Below are positions 32,217 through 37,906 of a stretch of 37,906 nt of DNA, one piece after another. Made by a program: the position numbers and the translations under genes. Position 1 is the first letter of the stretch. Each line of letters begins with the position of its first letter. The stretch lies in assembly GCA_026399835.1 (NCBI GenBank), contig JAPLQE010000032.1, forward strand, positions 1-37,906, written 5' to 3'. A model generated the notes under the pieces. It was given only the letters and a program-made list of their open reading frames with translations. It ran no database searches and had not been told where the DNA came from. The DNA comes from Burkholderiales bacterium (GTDB lineage Bacteria > Pseudomonadota > Gammaproteobacteria > Burkholderiales > Burkholderiaceae_E).

Positions 32217-33083
32217 TCAGCGTGCGCCGCGCTCGGCCGCTTCGATGGTGTTGACCAGCAGCATCGCCCGGGTCATCGGGCCGACACCGCCCGGCACCGG
32301 GGTGATCGCCCCGGCCACGCGGCTGACACCCGCGAAGTCCACGTCGCCGCACAGCTTGCCGTCGGCGCCGCGGTTCATGCCGACGTCGATCACCGTGGCG
32401 CCCGGCTTGACCATGTCGGCCGTGACCAGGTTCGGGCGGCCGACGGCGGCCACCAGGATGTCGGCGCGGCGGGTATGCGCGGCCAGGTCCCGGGTACGGC
32501 TGTGGCAGACCGTGACCGTCGCGCCCGCCGCCAGCAGCATCAGCGCCTGCGGCTTGCCGACGATGTTGCTGCGGCCGATGACCACCGCCTCGGCACCGTC
32601 GAGCCGCGTGCCGGCGTGCTCGAGCATCTTCATCACGCCGTAGGGCGTACAGGGGCGAAAGAGCGGCTCGCCGACCACCAGCTGGCCGACGTTGCTCACG
32701 TGGAAGCCGTCGGCGTCCTTGGCGGGCGAGATCGCCTCGATCACCCGGTGCTCGTCGATGTGCTCGGGCAGCGGCAGCTGCACCAGGATGCCGTGCACCG
32801 CGGGGTCCGCGTTCAGCGCGACGATCCGCTCGAGCAGCGCGGTCTCGGAGGTGTCCGCCGGCAGCCGGTCGAGCGTCGAGGCGATGCCGACCTCGGCGCA
32901 GTCCTTGACCTTGTTGCGGACGTAGACCGCGGAGGCGGGGTTCTCGCCGACCAGCACGACGGCCAGGCCGGGGACGACGCCGCGCGCGGCGAGGGCGGCG
33001 ACACGGCGGGCCACGTCGTCGCGGATCGAGCGGGCGAGCGCGTTGCCGTCGATGAGCCGGGCGGTCGTGGGCACAGAGGACAT
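32217..33083 (-). CDS. folD: Methylenetetrahydrofolate dehydrogenase/cyclohydrolase
   Basis: 288 aa, exactly the usual length when started at the ATG complement of 33081-33083; a GTG six codons upstream would extend it without similarity. It interconverts 5,10-methylene- and 10-formyl-tetrahydrofolate with NADP. Active-site Tyr54 and Lys58 are in [13 protein letters not shown], followed by [27 protein letters not shown] and [12 protein letters not shown]. The Rossmann motif is [12 protein letters not shown] and the C-terminal signature [14 protein letters not shown]. The gene is divergent from the TAXI-type gene, with 42 bp between the two starts. Confidence 0.97.
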   Translation of the reverse strand: MSSVPTTARLIDGNALARSIRDDVARRVAALAARGVVPGLAVVLVGENPASAVYVRNKVKDCAEVGIASTLDRLPADTSETALLERIVALNADPAVHGILVQLPLPEHIDEHRVIEAISPAKDADGFHVSNVGQLVVGEPLFRPCTPYGVMKMLEHAGTRLDGAEAVVIGRSNIVGKPQALMLLAAGATVTVCHSRTRDLAAHTRRADILVAAVGRPNLVTADMVKPGATVIDVGMNRGADGKLCGDVDFAGVSRVAGAITPVPGGVGPMTRAMLLVNTIEAAERGAR

Positions 33084-33125
33084 GGGCGCGGAGGGTACCA
33101 CGGCGGTCTGCTACCCTCCGGCGGC

Positions 33126-34439
33126 ATGAATCGCACCCTGCGCAGGCTCTTCGTGTCGCTCCGCGCCGCCCTGCTGGCGGGCGGTCCGTTCGTGCTGATC
33201 GCAGTCGGTCTGCTGGTGCTGGCCTACCGCGTGCTGCAGCCGAATCCGCCGCGGCACGCCGTCATGGTGACCGGCCCCGAGCAGAGCGCGTTCGATGCGT
33301 TCGGCGAGCAGTACCGCAGCGCGCTCGCGAAGCAGGGCATCACGCTGGCGCTGCGGCAGACGGGCGGGGCCGTCGCCAATCTCGCCGCGTTGCACGACCC
33401 CGACGGCGACGTCGCGTTCGGCTTCGTGCAGGGCGGACTCGCCTCGCAGGACGAGGCCGCGCGCGAAGGCCTGAACACCCTCGGCAGCCTGTTCTACGAG
33501 CCGGTCTGGATCTTCCATCGGCGCACGCTGCCCAAGGGCCGGTCGATGCGCCTGACCGACCTCGGCGGCCTGCGGGTGAACGTCGGCACGCCCCAGTCCG
33601 GCACGCCCGAGCTCTTCGCGCGGCTGCTCGAGGCCAACCGCATCGACCCCGCGCGGCTCCAGCGCTCCGAACTCGGCGACACCGAGGCCGTGATCGAGCT
33701 GCTCGACGGCCGGCTCGACGCGGTGGTGTTCGTCTCGGCGCCCGAGTCGCAGCTCGTGCAGATGCTGCTGCAGACGCCAGACATCCGTCTGCTCGATTTC
33801 CCACAGGCCGAGGCCTATGCGCGGCGGTATCCGTTCCTGTCCCCGGTGACGCTGCCGCGCGGCATCGTGTCCATCGACCGGGACATCCCGCTGCGCAACC
33901 ATCCGCTCGTCGCCACCACCACCTCGCTCGTCGTGCGCGAGGGCACGCATCCGGCGCTGGTGCAGCTGATGGTGCAGGCCGCCGACAGGATCCACGGCGG
34001 CCCGGGCTGGTTCCGGCGCAGCGGCGAGTTCCCGACGCCGCGCGGCGCCGAACTGCCGGTGGCCAAGGAGGCCGCGCGCTTCTACGCCGACGGCGAACCC
34101 TTCCTGCAGCGCTACATGCCGTGGTGGGTCGCGAACCTGCTCGATCGCATGTGGCTGGCGCTCGCCGCCATCGTGGCGGTGCTGCTGCCGCTGTCGCGCA
34201 TCGTGCCGCCGCTCTACGAGTTCCGCGTGCGCTCGCGGGTGTTCCGCTGGTATGCCCAGCTGCGCGCGATCGAGGACGAGCTCGTCGGGCCGCTCGAGCC
34301 CGAGGCGCAGCAGGCGCTGCGGACCCGGCTCGACGAGCTCGATGCGCGGGTCGAGAAGGTCGCCGTGCCGCTGTCCTATGCCGACGAGCTGTACGCGCTC
34401 AGGAGCAACATCGGCATGGTGCGCGGCCGCCTCGGGTGA
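33126..34439 (+). CDS. Membrane-anchored TAXI-type solute-binding protein, orphan
   Basis: 437 aa. An uncleaved-looking N-terminal membrane helix (about 16-36, GGPFVLIAVGLLVLAYRVL) leads to a TAXI/TRAP periplasmic binding domain at about 40-330. That domain has MVTGPEQSAFDAFGEQYRSAL, the LRQTGGAVANLAAL loop, DVAFGFVQGG, LRVNVGTPQSGTPELF and AVVFVSAPESQLV. A second helix (about 341-361, MWLALAAIVAVLLPLSRIV) is followed by a cytoplasmic helical tail (RVFRWYAQLRAIEDELVG). Ordinary TAXI proteins are secreted and pair with a fused TRAP permease; no permease is encoded nearby. Two anchors and a cytoplasmic coiled tail suggest sensing or accessory signalling rather than transport. Confidence 0.88.
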   Translation: MNRTLRRLFVSLRAALLAGGPFVLIAVGLLVLAYRVLQPNPPRHAVMVTGPEQSAFDAFGEQYRSALAKQGITLALRQTGGAVANLAALHDPDGDVAFGFVQGGLASQDEAAREGLNTLGSLFYEPVWIFHRRTLPKGRSMRLTDLGGLRVNVGTPQSGTPELFARLLEANRIDPARLQRSELGDTEAVIELLDGRLDAVVFVSAPESQLVQMLLQTPDIRLLDFPQAEAYARRYPFLSPVTLPRGIVSIDRDIPLRNHPLVATTTSLVVREGTHPALVQLMVQAADRIHGGPGWFRRSGEFPTPRGAELPVAKEAARFYADGEPFLQRYMPWWVANLLDRMWLALAAIVAVLLPLSRIVPPLYEFRVRSRVFRWYAQLRAIEDELVGPLEPEAQQALRTRLDELDARVEKVAVPLSYADELYALRSNIGMVRGRLG

Positions 34440-34539
34440 GGGCGTGCGCGGATCGGTCCGCGCCCGTTTCGAGGTCTCTCGCGCTTCGGGTACACTTCGC
34501 GCTCGCTGTTCAGGCGGTCGCGGCTCACCCGGCCTTGAC

Positions 34540-34568
34540 TTGCAAGGCCAGTGACCCGTCGCTATAAT
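34540..34568 (+). promoter_or_regulatory. Sigma-70 promoter of the tRNA genes
   Basis: TTGCAA (34540-34545) and a perfect TATAAT (34563-34568) are 17 bp apart. The start would fall near 34575, just upstream of the mature tRNA-Ala 5' end at 34583. An overlapping TTGACT at 34535-34540 matches -35 better but is 22 bp from the -10 box. Confidence 0.75.
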
Positions 34569-34582
34569 GGCGGGCTTTCGTC

Positions 34583-34658
<76 letters not shown>

Positions 34659-34695
34659 CGAACCTGCATCACCGGTCGCGTCATCGCCGGCTGTC

Positions 34696-34717
34696 GTTCC
34701 AGCAGAAGTTCCAGCAG
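34696..34717. repeat. Short direct repeat between the two tRNA genes
   Basis: GTTCCAGCAG occurs twice, at 34696-34705 and 34708-34717 (12-bp period), in the 94-bp spacer between the tRNAs. The rest of the spacer shows no gene or terminator. The repeat may be a small tandem duplication without function. Confidence 0.5.
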
Positions 34718-34752
34718 TAACCGCTTGATCGCATCACCGCAGCACCCGCCTC

Positions 34753-34828
34753 GTCCCGTTCGTCTAGAGGCCTAGGACACTACCCTTTCACGGTAGTTAC
34801 AGGGGTTCGAATCCCCTACGGGACGCCA
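34753..34828 (+). tRNA. tRNA-Glu (anticodon TTC)
   Basis: 76 nt with encoded CCA. The acceptor stem GTCCCGT pairs with ACGGGAC, the D arm contains GTCTAGAGGCCTAGGAC, the anticodon stem CTACC/GGTAG encloses CTTTCAC (anticodon TTC) and the T arm has GGGGTTCGAATCCCC. It is probably cotranscribed with tRNA-Ala; no separate promoter is seen in the 94-bp spacer. Confidence 0.97.
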
Positions 34829-34968
34829 GCACCTCCCCGGTGGTGGCTTCAGGCCCCCCCTGGTTCCCATCCCGTCCGGCGGCGCGCCTACCGTTCGGCG
34901 GACCGTATCCGCCCTCCGCGCCCGCATCCGCTCCGTTCGTCGCGGTGACTCGGACACTGCACCCCCAT

Positions 34969-34985
34969 CGGACCACGTCGGTCCG
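34969..34985. promoter_or_regulatory. Inverted repeat before the subtilase gene
   Basis: CGGACC (34969-34974) and GGTCCG (34980-34985) form an exact inverted repeat around ACGTC, 18 bp before the subtilase start codon. It could be an operator or a leader hairpin over the ribosome-binding region, which otherwise lacks a clear Shine-Dalgarno sequence. The rest of 34829-35003 shows no gene and no clear promoter. Confidence 0.35.
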
Positions 34986-35003
34986 GATGACGGGACGCGG
35001 ACG

Positions 35004-36743
35004 ATGACCGGGAAGACGACGACGCACGCAGTGCTGGTGGCGATGCTGACGGGTGCGCTGGTCGCGGGCTGCGGTGGCGGCGGTGGCGGCGATGGCGGCG
35101 ATGGCGGCGATGCGCCGACCGCGGCACCCGCGTCCGAGACACCGGCCGCAGCGTCCCCGAGCGCCGAGGCGCTGCCCGCAGCGGCCGAGCCGCAGGCCGG
35201 CGTCGAACCCACGTCCCAGGAGCTGGCCGCGCTCGACGCTGCGGCCGCCGCGGCCGCACCCGTCGAGAAGCAGATCGTTGCGGCGCCGGCCGACCGTCGC
35301 GTCCCGGGCCAGTACATCGTCATCCTGCGCGAGGACCCCGGTGCGACCGGCAAGTCGATCGACGACAGGGCGGACCGTGGTCTGAAGCGCGCCGGCGGCG
35401 GCATCGTCAACGAGCGCTTCACGAAGGCGATCCAGGGGTACTCGGCGACGATGTCGGAGGCGGCGGCGCAGGCGCTGCTCGCCGACCCCGAGGTGGAGGG
35501 CATCGAGGAGGACCAGGTGGTCGCGATCGGCGCGGTCGTGCAGAACGCCGCTGCCTGGGGGCTTGACCGGATCGACCAGCGCGCGCTGCCGCTGTCGGGC
35601 TCGTACCGCTACGAGGGCGTGGCGAGCACGGTCACCGCCTACATCCTCGACACCGGGATCCGCGCGACCCACGCCGAGTTCCGCAGCGCGCCGGGCGCCG
35701 CAACGAGCCGGGTGCGCCCGGACCTGGGGTTCAGCGCCATCGCCGACGGCCGCAAGACGGACGACTGCAACGGTCACGGCACCCATGTCTCGGGCACCGT
35801 CGGCGGCCTGACCTACGGTGTCGCCAAGCAGGTCACGCTGGCCCCGGTGCGAGTGCTCGACTGCAACGGCGGCGGCACGCTGAGCGGCGTGATCGCCGGC
35901 CTCGACTTCGTCGCGCGCAACGCACGCAAGCCCGCGGTCGCCAACCTGTCGCTGGGGGGCGGGGCGTCGACCGCGCTCGACACCGCGGTGGCGAACGTGG
36001 TGGCAGCGGGGGTGCCGGTCATCGTGGCGGCCGGCAACAGCGCCGTCGACGCCTGCACCGTGTCCCCGGCGCGGGCGCCGACCGCCATCGCCGTCGGGGC
36101 GTCCACCAGCGCGGATGCGAGGGCCGGATTCTCGAACTGGGGGCGATGCCTGTCGCTGTTCGCGCCGGGCGAGGCGATCACGTCGTCGGTGATCTCGAGC
36201 GATACCGCCACCGCCGTCTACAGCGGCACCTCGATGGCCGCGCCGCACGTGACGGGCGCCGCCGCGATCCTGCTGGGCACGACGCCGACCCTGACGCCGG
36301 CGCAGGTCGCCGAGCGGATCAAGGCACTGGCCACGCCGAACGTGATCACTGGCGCCGGCCCCGGTTCACCGACCACGCAGCTGTTCTCCAGCCCGGGGGC
36401 CGAGCAGGCCGTACCCGCCCCGATCAAGGTGTCGGTGCGCGCCTTCGGCGTCACCCGCAAGGCGGTGGACGCGAACTGGTGGACGGCGACCGTGACCGTC
36501 GCGGTGAAGAACGCGAGCGGCGCGCCGGTGTCGGGCGCCAAGGTGTCCAGTGGCTTCAGCATCGGCGGCGCGCCGCTCGACTGCACCACCGGCAGCGCCG
36601 GCACCTGCAGCGTCGGCACGCTGCGCCTGAGCCGCAAGAGCACGCCGGTCGTGGTGTTCACCGCGGCCGGGATCAGCGGCGCCGGGATGGTCCACGACAC
36701 GGCGGCGGTGGCACCCCGCCAGGTTCTCATCCTGCGGCCCTGA
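35004..36743 (+). CDS. Lipoprotein subtilisin-like (S8) protease
   Basis: 579 aa. A lipoprotein signal ends in LVAGC with Cys23 as the likely lipidated residue, followed by a Gly/Asp-rich spacer and an Ala/Pro-rich stretch to about 95. An I9-type inhibitory prodomain (about 98-175, GQYIVILREDPG through ADPEVEGIEEDQVV) precedes a proteinase K-like S8 catalytic domain. The triad is Asp216 (YILDTGI), His258 (GHGTHVSG) and Ser410 (GTSMAAPH), with oxyanion Asn345 (AAGNS). The last 110 residues form an Ig-like beta domain with a possible disulfide (LDCTTGSAGTCSVG). It is predicted to be a surface- or periplasm-anchored protease maturing by autocleavage. It stands alone downstream of the tRNA genes. 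Confidence 0.93.
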   Translation: MTGKTTTHAVLVAMLTGALVAGCGGGGGGDGGDGGDAPTAAPASETPAAASPSAEALPAAAEPQAGVEPTSQELAALDAAAAAAAPVEKQIVAAPADRRVPGQYIVILREDPGATGKSIDDRADRGLKRAGGGIVNERFTKAIQGYSATMSEAAAQALLADPEVEGIEEDQVVAIGAVVQNAAAWGLDRIDQRALPLSGSYRYEGVASTVTAYILDTGIRATHAEFRSAPGAATSRVRPDLGFSAIADGRKTDDCNGHGTHVSGTVGGLTYGVAKQVTLAPVRVLDCNGGGTLSGVIAGLDFVARNARKPAVANLSLGGGASTALDTAVANVVAAGVPVIVAAGNSAVDACTVSPARAPTAIAVGASTSADARAGFSNWGRCLSLFAPGEAITSSVISSDTATAVYSGTSMAAPHVTGAAAILLGTTPTLTPAQVAERIKALATPNVITGAGPGSPTTQLFSSPGAEQAVPAPIKVSVRAFGVTRKAVDANWWTATVTVAVKNASGAPVSGAKVSSGFSIGGAPLDCTTGSAGTCSVGTLRLSRKSTPVVVFTAAGISGAGMVHDTAAVAPRQVLILRP

Positions 36744-36770
36744 CCGCCGGGCTCTGCAGGCCGGTGTGGC

Positions 36771-37020
36771 TCAGGCCGTCTGGGCGGCCGAGCCTCGGCA
36801 CCCGCAGCAGCCACCGGCCTTGGCCGGGGCGGCTGCCAACGCCGCGACCTCGACGGCTACCGGCGTGTAGCCGGCCTCTTCGATGGCGACTCGCAGCGTC
36901 GCGGCATCGGTGCGGATCGTCTCCACCGAGACGAGATGTCGAGGCAGCTCGAAGGTGAGCCGGGCGTCCCCGTCGACGGCGGCGGGCGTCGCCGCGGTCG
37001 CAGGTCGCAGGTCGCAGGTC
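36771..37020 (-). pseudogene. Remnant of a heavy-metal-associated (HMA) domain gene
   Basis: On the minus strand, a frame ending at TGA (complement of 36771-36773) encodes VDGDARLTFELPRHLVSVE, then LRVAIEEAGYTPVAVEV and a Cys-rich end GGCCGCRG. This matches the second half of a CopZ-like metal chaperone, including the typical AIEEAGYTP and Cys-rich tail. The first half should hold an MTCxxC metal site, but the frame there reads TCDLRPATAATP, with one Cys only, and no start codon is found in this frame nearby. A 7-bp tandem repeat lies exactly at that place. I read it as a decayed gene; a product from an unusual start cannot be excluded. Confidence 0.5.
36996..37020. repeat. 7-bp tandem repeat (GGTCGCA, about 3.6 copies)
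   Basis: GGTCGCA occurs three times in a row (36996-37002, 37003-37009, 37010-37016) followed by GGTC. A 7-bp unit changes reading frame with each gain or loss. It lies where the metal-binding motif of the HMA remnant would be encoded on the minus strand. Confidence 0.85.
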
Positions 37021-37132
37021 CGGGCGGGCGATCCGTTACGATCGGGCGCGCCACCGCTCGCAGTGTCGCGTGGAGCGAGGCCGCATCCGCATGACGCGGT
37101 GCGCGGGCGCGGTGGTCGCAGGGAGGCCGTGG

Positions 37133-37657
37133 ATGTCCGGTTCGGTGCGCTCGGATGAAGGCGCGGTGCTCGCGTTCGATGCGCCCGACAGCGTGGCGGG
37201 CTGGCGTGCGATCGACGATCGGGTCATGGGTGGCGTCTCGCGCAGCCGCATGCGGCACGATCCGGCCGGCCACGCGGTCTTCGAGGGCACGGTCTCGCTC
37301 GATCGCGGTGGCGGCTTCGCGTCGGTGCGCGCGCCGGCGCCCGCGGTCGGCGACGACGCGAGCACGGGCTGGCGCGTCGAGCTGCTCGGTGACGGCCGTC
37401 GCTACCGGCTGGCCTTCGTCTGCGCCGGCCTGCCCGACGGCGTCGTCTACCAGGCGGACATGGCGCCGCCGGCCGGTGAGTGGACGACGCTAGAGTTGCC
37501 GCGGTCGGCCTTCGTCGCGCGCTTCCGGGGCCGCGCGGTGCCGGATGCGCCGGCGCTGCTCGCATCGCGCGTGCGCGAGATCGGGCTGCTGATCGGCGAT
37601 CGGCAGGCCGGACCGTTCGCACTCGGCATGAGGCGGGTCGCAGCGCTGCGGGGGTGA
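37133..37657 (+). CDS. CIA30-family (complex I intermediate-associated protein 30) protein
   Basis: 174 aa. The family core is recognisable: a start of about 30 residues, then WRAIDDRVMGGVSRSRM, HAVFEGTVSLDRGGGFASVR and, after a variable part, FAFVCAGLPDG-like strands (RLAFVCAGLPDGVVYQADM), WTTLELPRSAFVARFRG and a C-terminal REIGLLIGDRQAGPFAL. In eukaryotes CIA30 assists complex I assembly; bacterial members are cytoplasmic galactose-binding-like folds of unknown role. The ATG at 37133 has GGGAGG six bases upstream; the frame is open from a GTG at 37070, but the extra 21 residues are not family-like. It is convergent with the MscS-type gene. Confidence 0.88.
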   Translation: MSGSVRSDEGAVLAFDAPDSVAGWRAIDDRVMGGVSRSRMRHDPAGHAVFEGTVSLDRGGGFASVRAPAPAVGDDASTGWRVELLGDGRRYRLAFVCAGLPDGVVYQADMAPPAGEWTTLELPRSAFVARFRGRAVPDAPALLASRVREIGLLIGDRQAGPFALGMRRVAALRG

Positions 37658-37703
37658 GTCGGGGTCGGCGCAGCGGCCACGCCCGCTACGCTCGCCGGAA
37701 CGG

Positions 37704-37906
37704 CTAGGGCTGCGGCCGCGGCCCGGGCGAGGCGTGTGCCGCGTCAGTCTGTCCCTCGCGAGGCGCGACCCGCGCCGCGAGCGGCGGCGCCCACCGCTCC
37801 GGCGGCACCGACTTCGCGTCGCCGGGGTCGCCGAAGTAGTGCGGCGACATGATCTGCACGCCGTTCTCGTTGAACACGTCCTGGATGTTCGCGTGCAGGC
37901 TGCTCA
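37704..37906 (-). CDS. C-terminal end of an MscS-type mechanosensitive channel
   Basis: The frame enters from the right edge and ends at TAG (complement of 37704-37706), giving 67 complete codons. SLHANIQDVFNENGVQIMSPHY is the conserved C-terminal segment of small-conductance mechanosensitive channels (beta domain end), followed by FGDPGDAK. A Pro/Arg-rich tail of about 35 residues comes after that. The pore and membrane helices lie outside the window, so subfamily and length cannot be given. It is convergent with the CIA30-family gene, with 46 bp between the stops and no clear terminator. Confidence 0.85.
   Translation of the reverse strand, partial: SSLHANIQDVFNENGVQIMSPHYFGDPGDAKSVPPERWAPPLAARVAPREGQTDAAHASPGPRPQP

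Noticed and set aside
34535-34568. TTGACT as the -35 box of the tRNA promoter
   Set aside because: It is 22 bp from the perfect TATAAT; the overlapping TTGCAA at the optimal 17 bp is preferred.
34797-36248. A 483-codon minus-strand frame opposite the subtilase gene, overlapping tRNA-Glu
   Set aside because: It runs through a tRNA gene and antisense to a protease with a complete catalytic triad.

Overview
The window is a 37.9 kb piece of a GC-rich (roughly 70 % by eye) bacterial chromosome. Gene content and order fit a Burkholderiales-type betaproteobacterium: spoT-rpoZ-gmk, yicC, a Ser/Thr kinase/PP2C pair running into rph-rdgB-hemW, glnA followed by a DUF4124 gene and ntrB-ntrC, xth, folD and prlC, and a tctCBA transporter with a large extracytoplasmic binding protein. 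Family names come from recognising motifs and protein sequences by eye; no database search was run. There are no rRNA genes, CRISPR arrays, phage genes or insertion sequences; two tRNA genes are present. Coding is dense and only one stretch longer than 300 bp lacks a gene (22248-22645).

Layout. 1-94: start of an unidentified gene (-). 199-2154: membrane acyltransferase fused to a GQSN esterase domain (+), closed by a very strong hairpin against a convergent quinone oxidoreductase-like gene. 3272-6434: gmk-rpoZ-spoT (-). 6680-8630: a stand-alone secreted Cache-like protein and a chemoreceptor whose cytoplasmic hairpin tip is missing (+); this pair sits between gmk and yicC, which are commonly neighbours. 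8658-9572: yicC (-). 9588-14166: kinase, PP2C phosphatase, rph, rdgB and hemW in one tight operon (+). 14219-15877: AlkK/DmdB-like acyl-CoA synthetase (+). 16134-21016: nitrogen module glnA, DUF4124 gene, ntrB and ntrC, with a sigma-54 promoter in front of glnA and a strong terminator behind it. 21088-21453: truncated DUF4337 gene. 21450-22247: xth (-).

22646-28446: an apparent operon of a second (AAE3/oxalyl-CoA-synthetase-like) CoA ligase, the tripartite tricarboxylate transporter tctC-tctB-tctA and a PanE-family reductase. It looks like a carboxylic-acid uptake and activation unit, with an FAH-family hydrolase/isomerase convergent at its end. 29329-32116: prlC and a DUF4124-glutaredoxin-like periplasmic protein (-). 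32217-33083: folD (-), divergent from an orphan membrane-anchored TAXI protein (33126-34439, +). 34583-34828: tRNA-Ala(GGC) and tRNA-Glu(UUC). 35004-36743: lipoprotein subtilase (+). 36771-37020: remnant of a heavy-metal-associated domain gene (-). 37133-37657: CIA30-family protein (+). 37704-37906: C-terminal end of an MscS-type channel (-).

The most unusual items are the tip-less chemoreceptor with its secreted Cache partner, the acyltransferase-esterase fusion, the orphan TAXI protein, a nested RNA structure over the start codon of the FAH-family gene, and a 7-bp tandem repeat lying where the metal-binding motif of the HMA gene should be. None of these amounts to a proven new system from sequence alone; the chemoreceptor locus is the best candidate for one.
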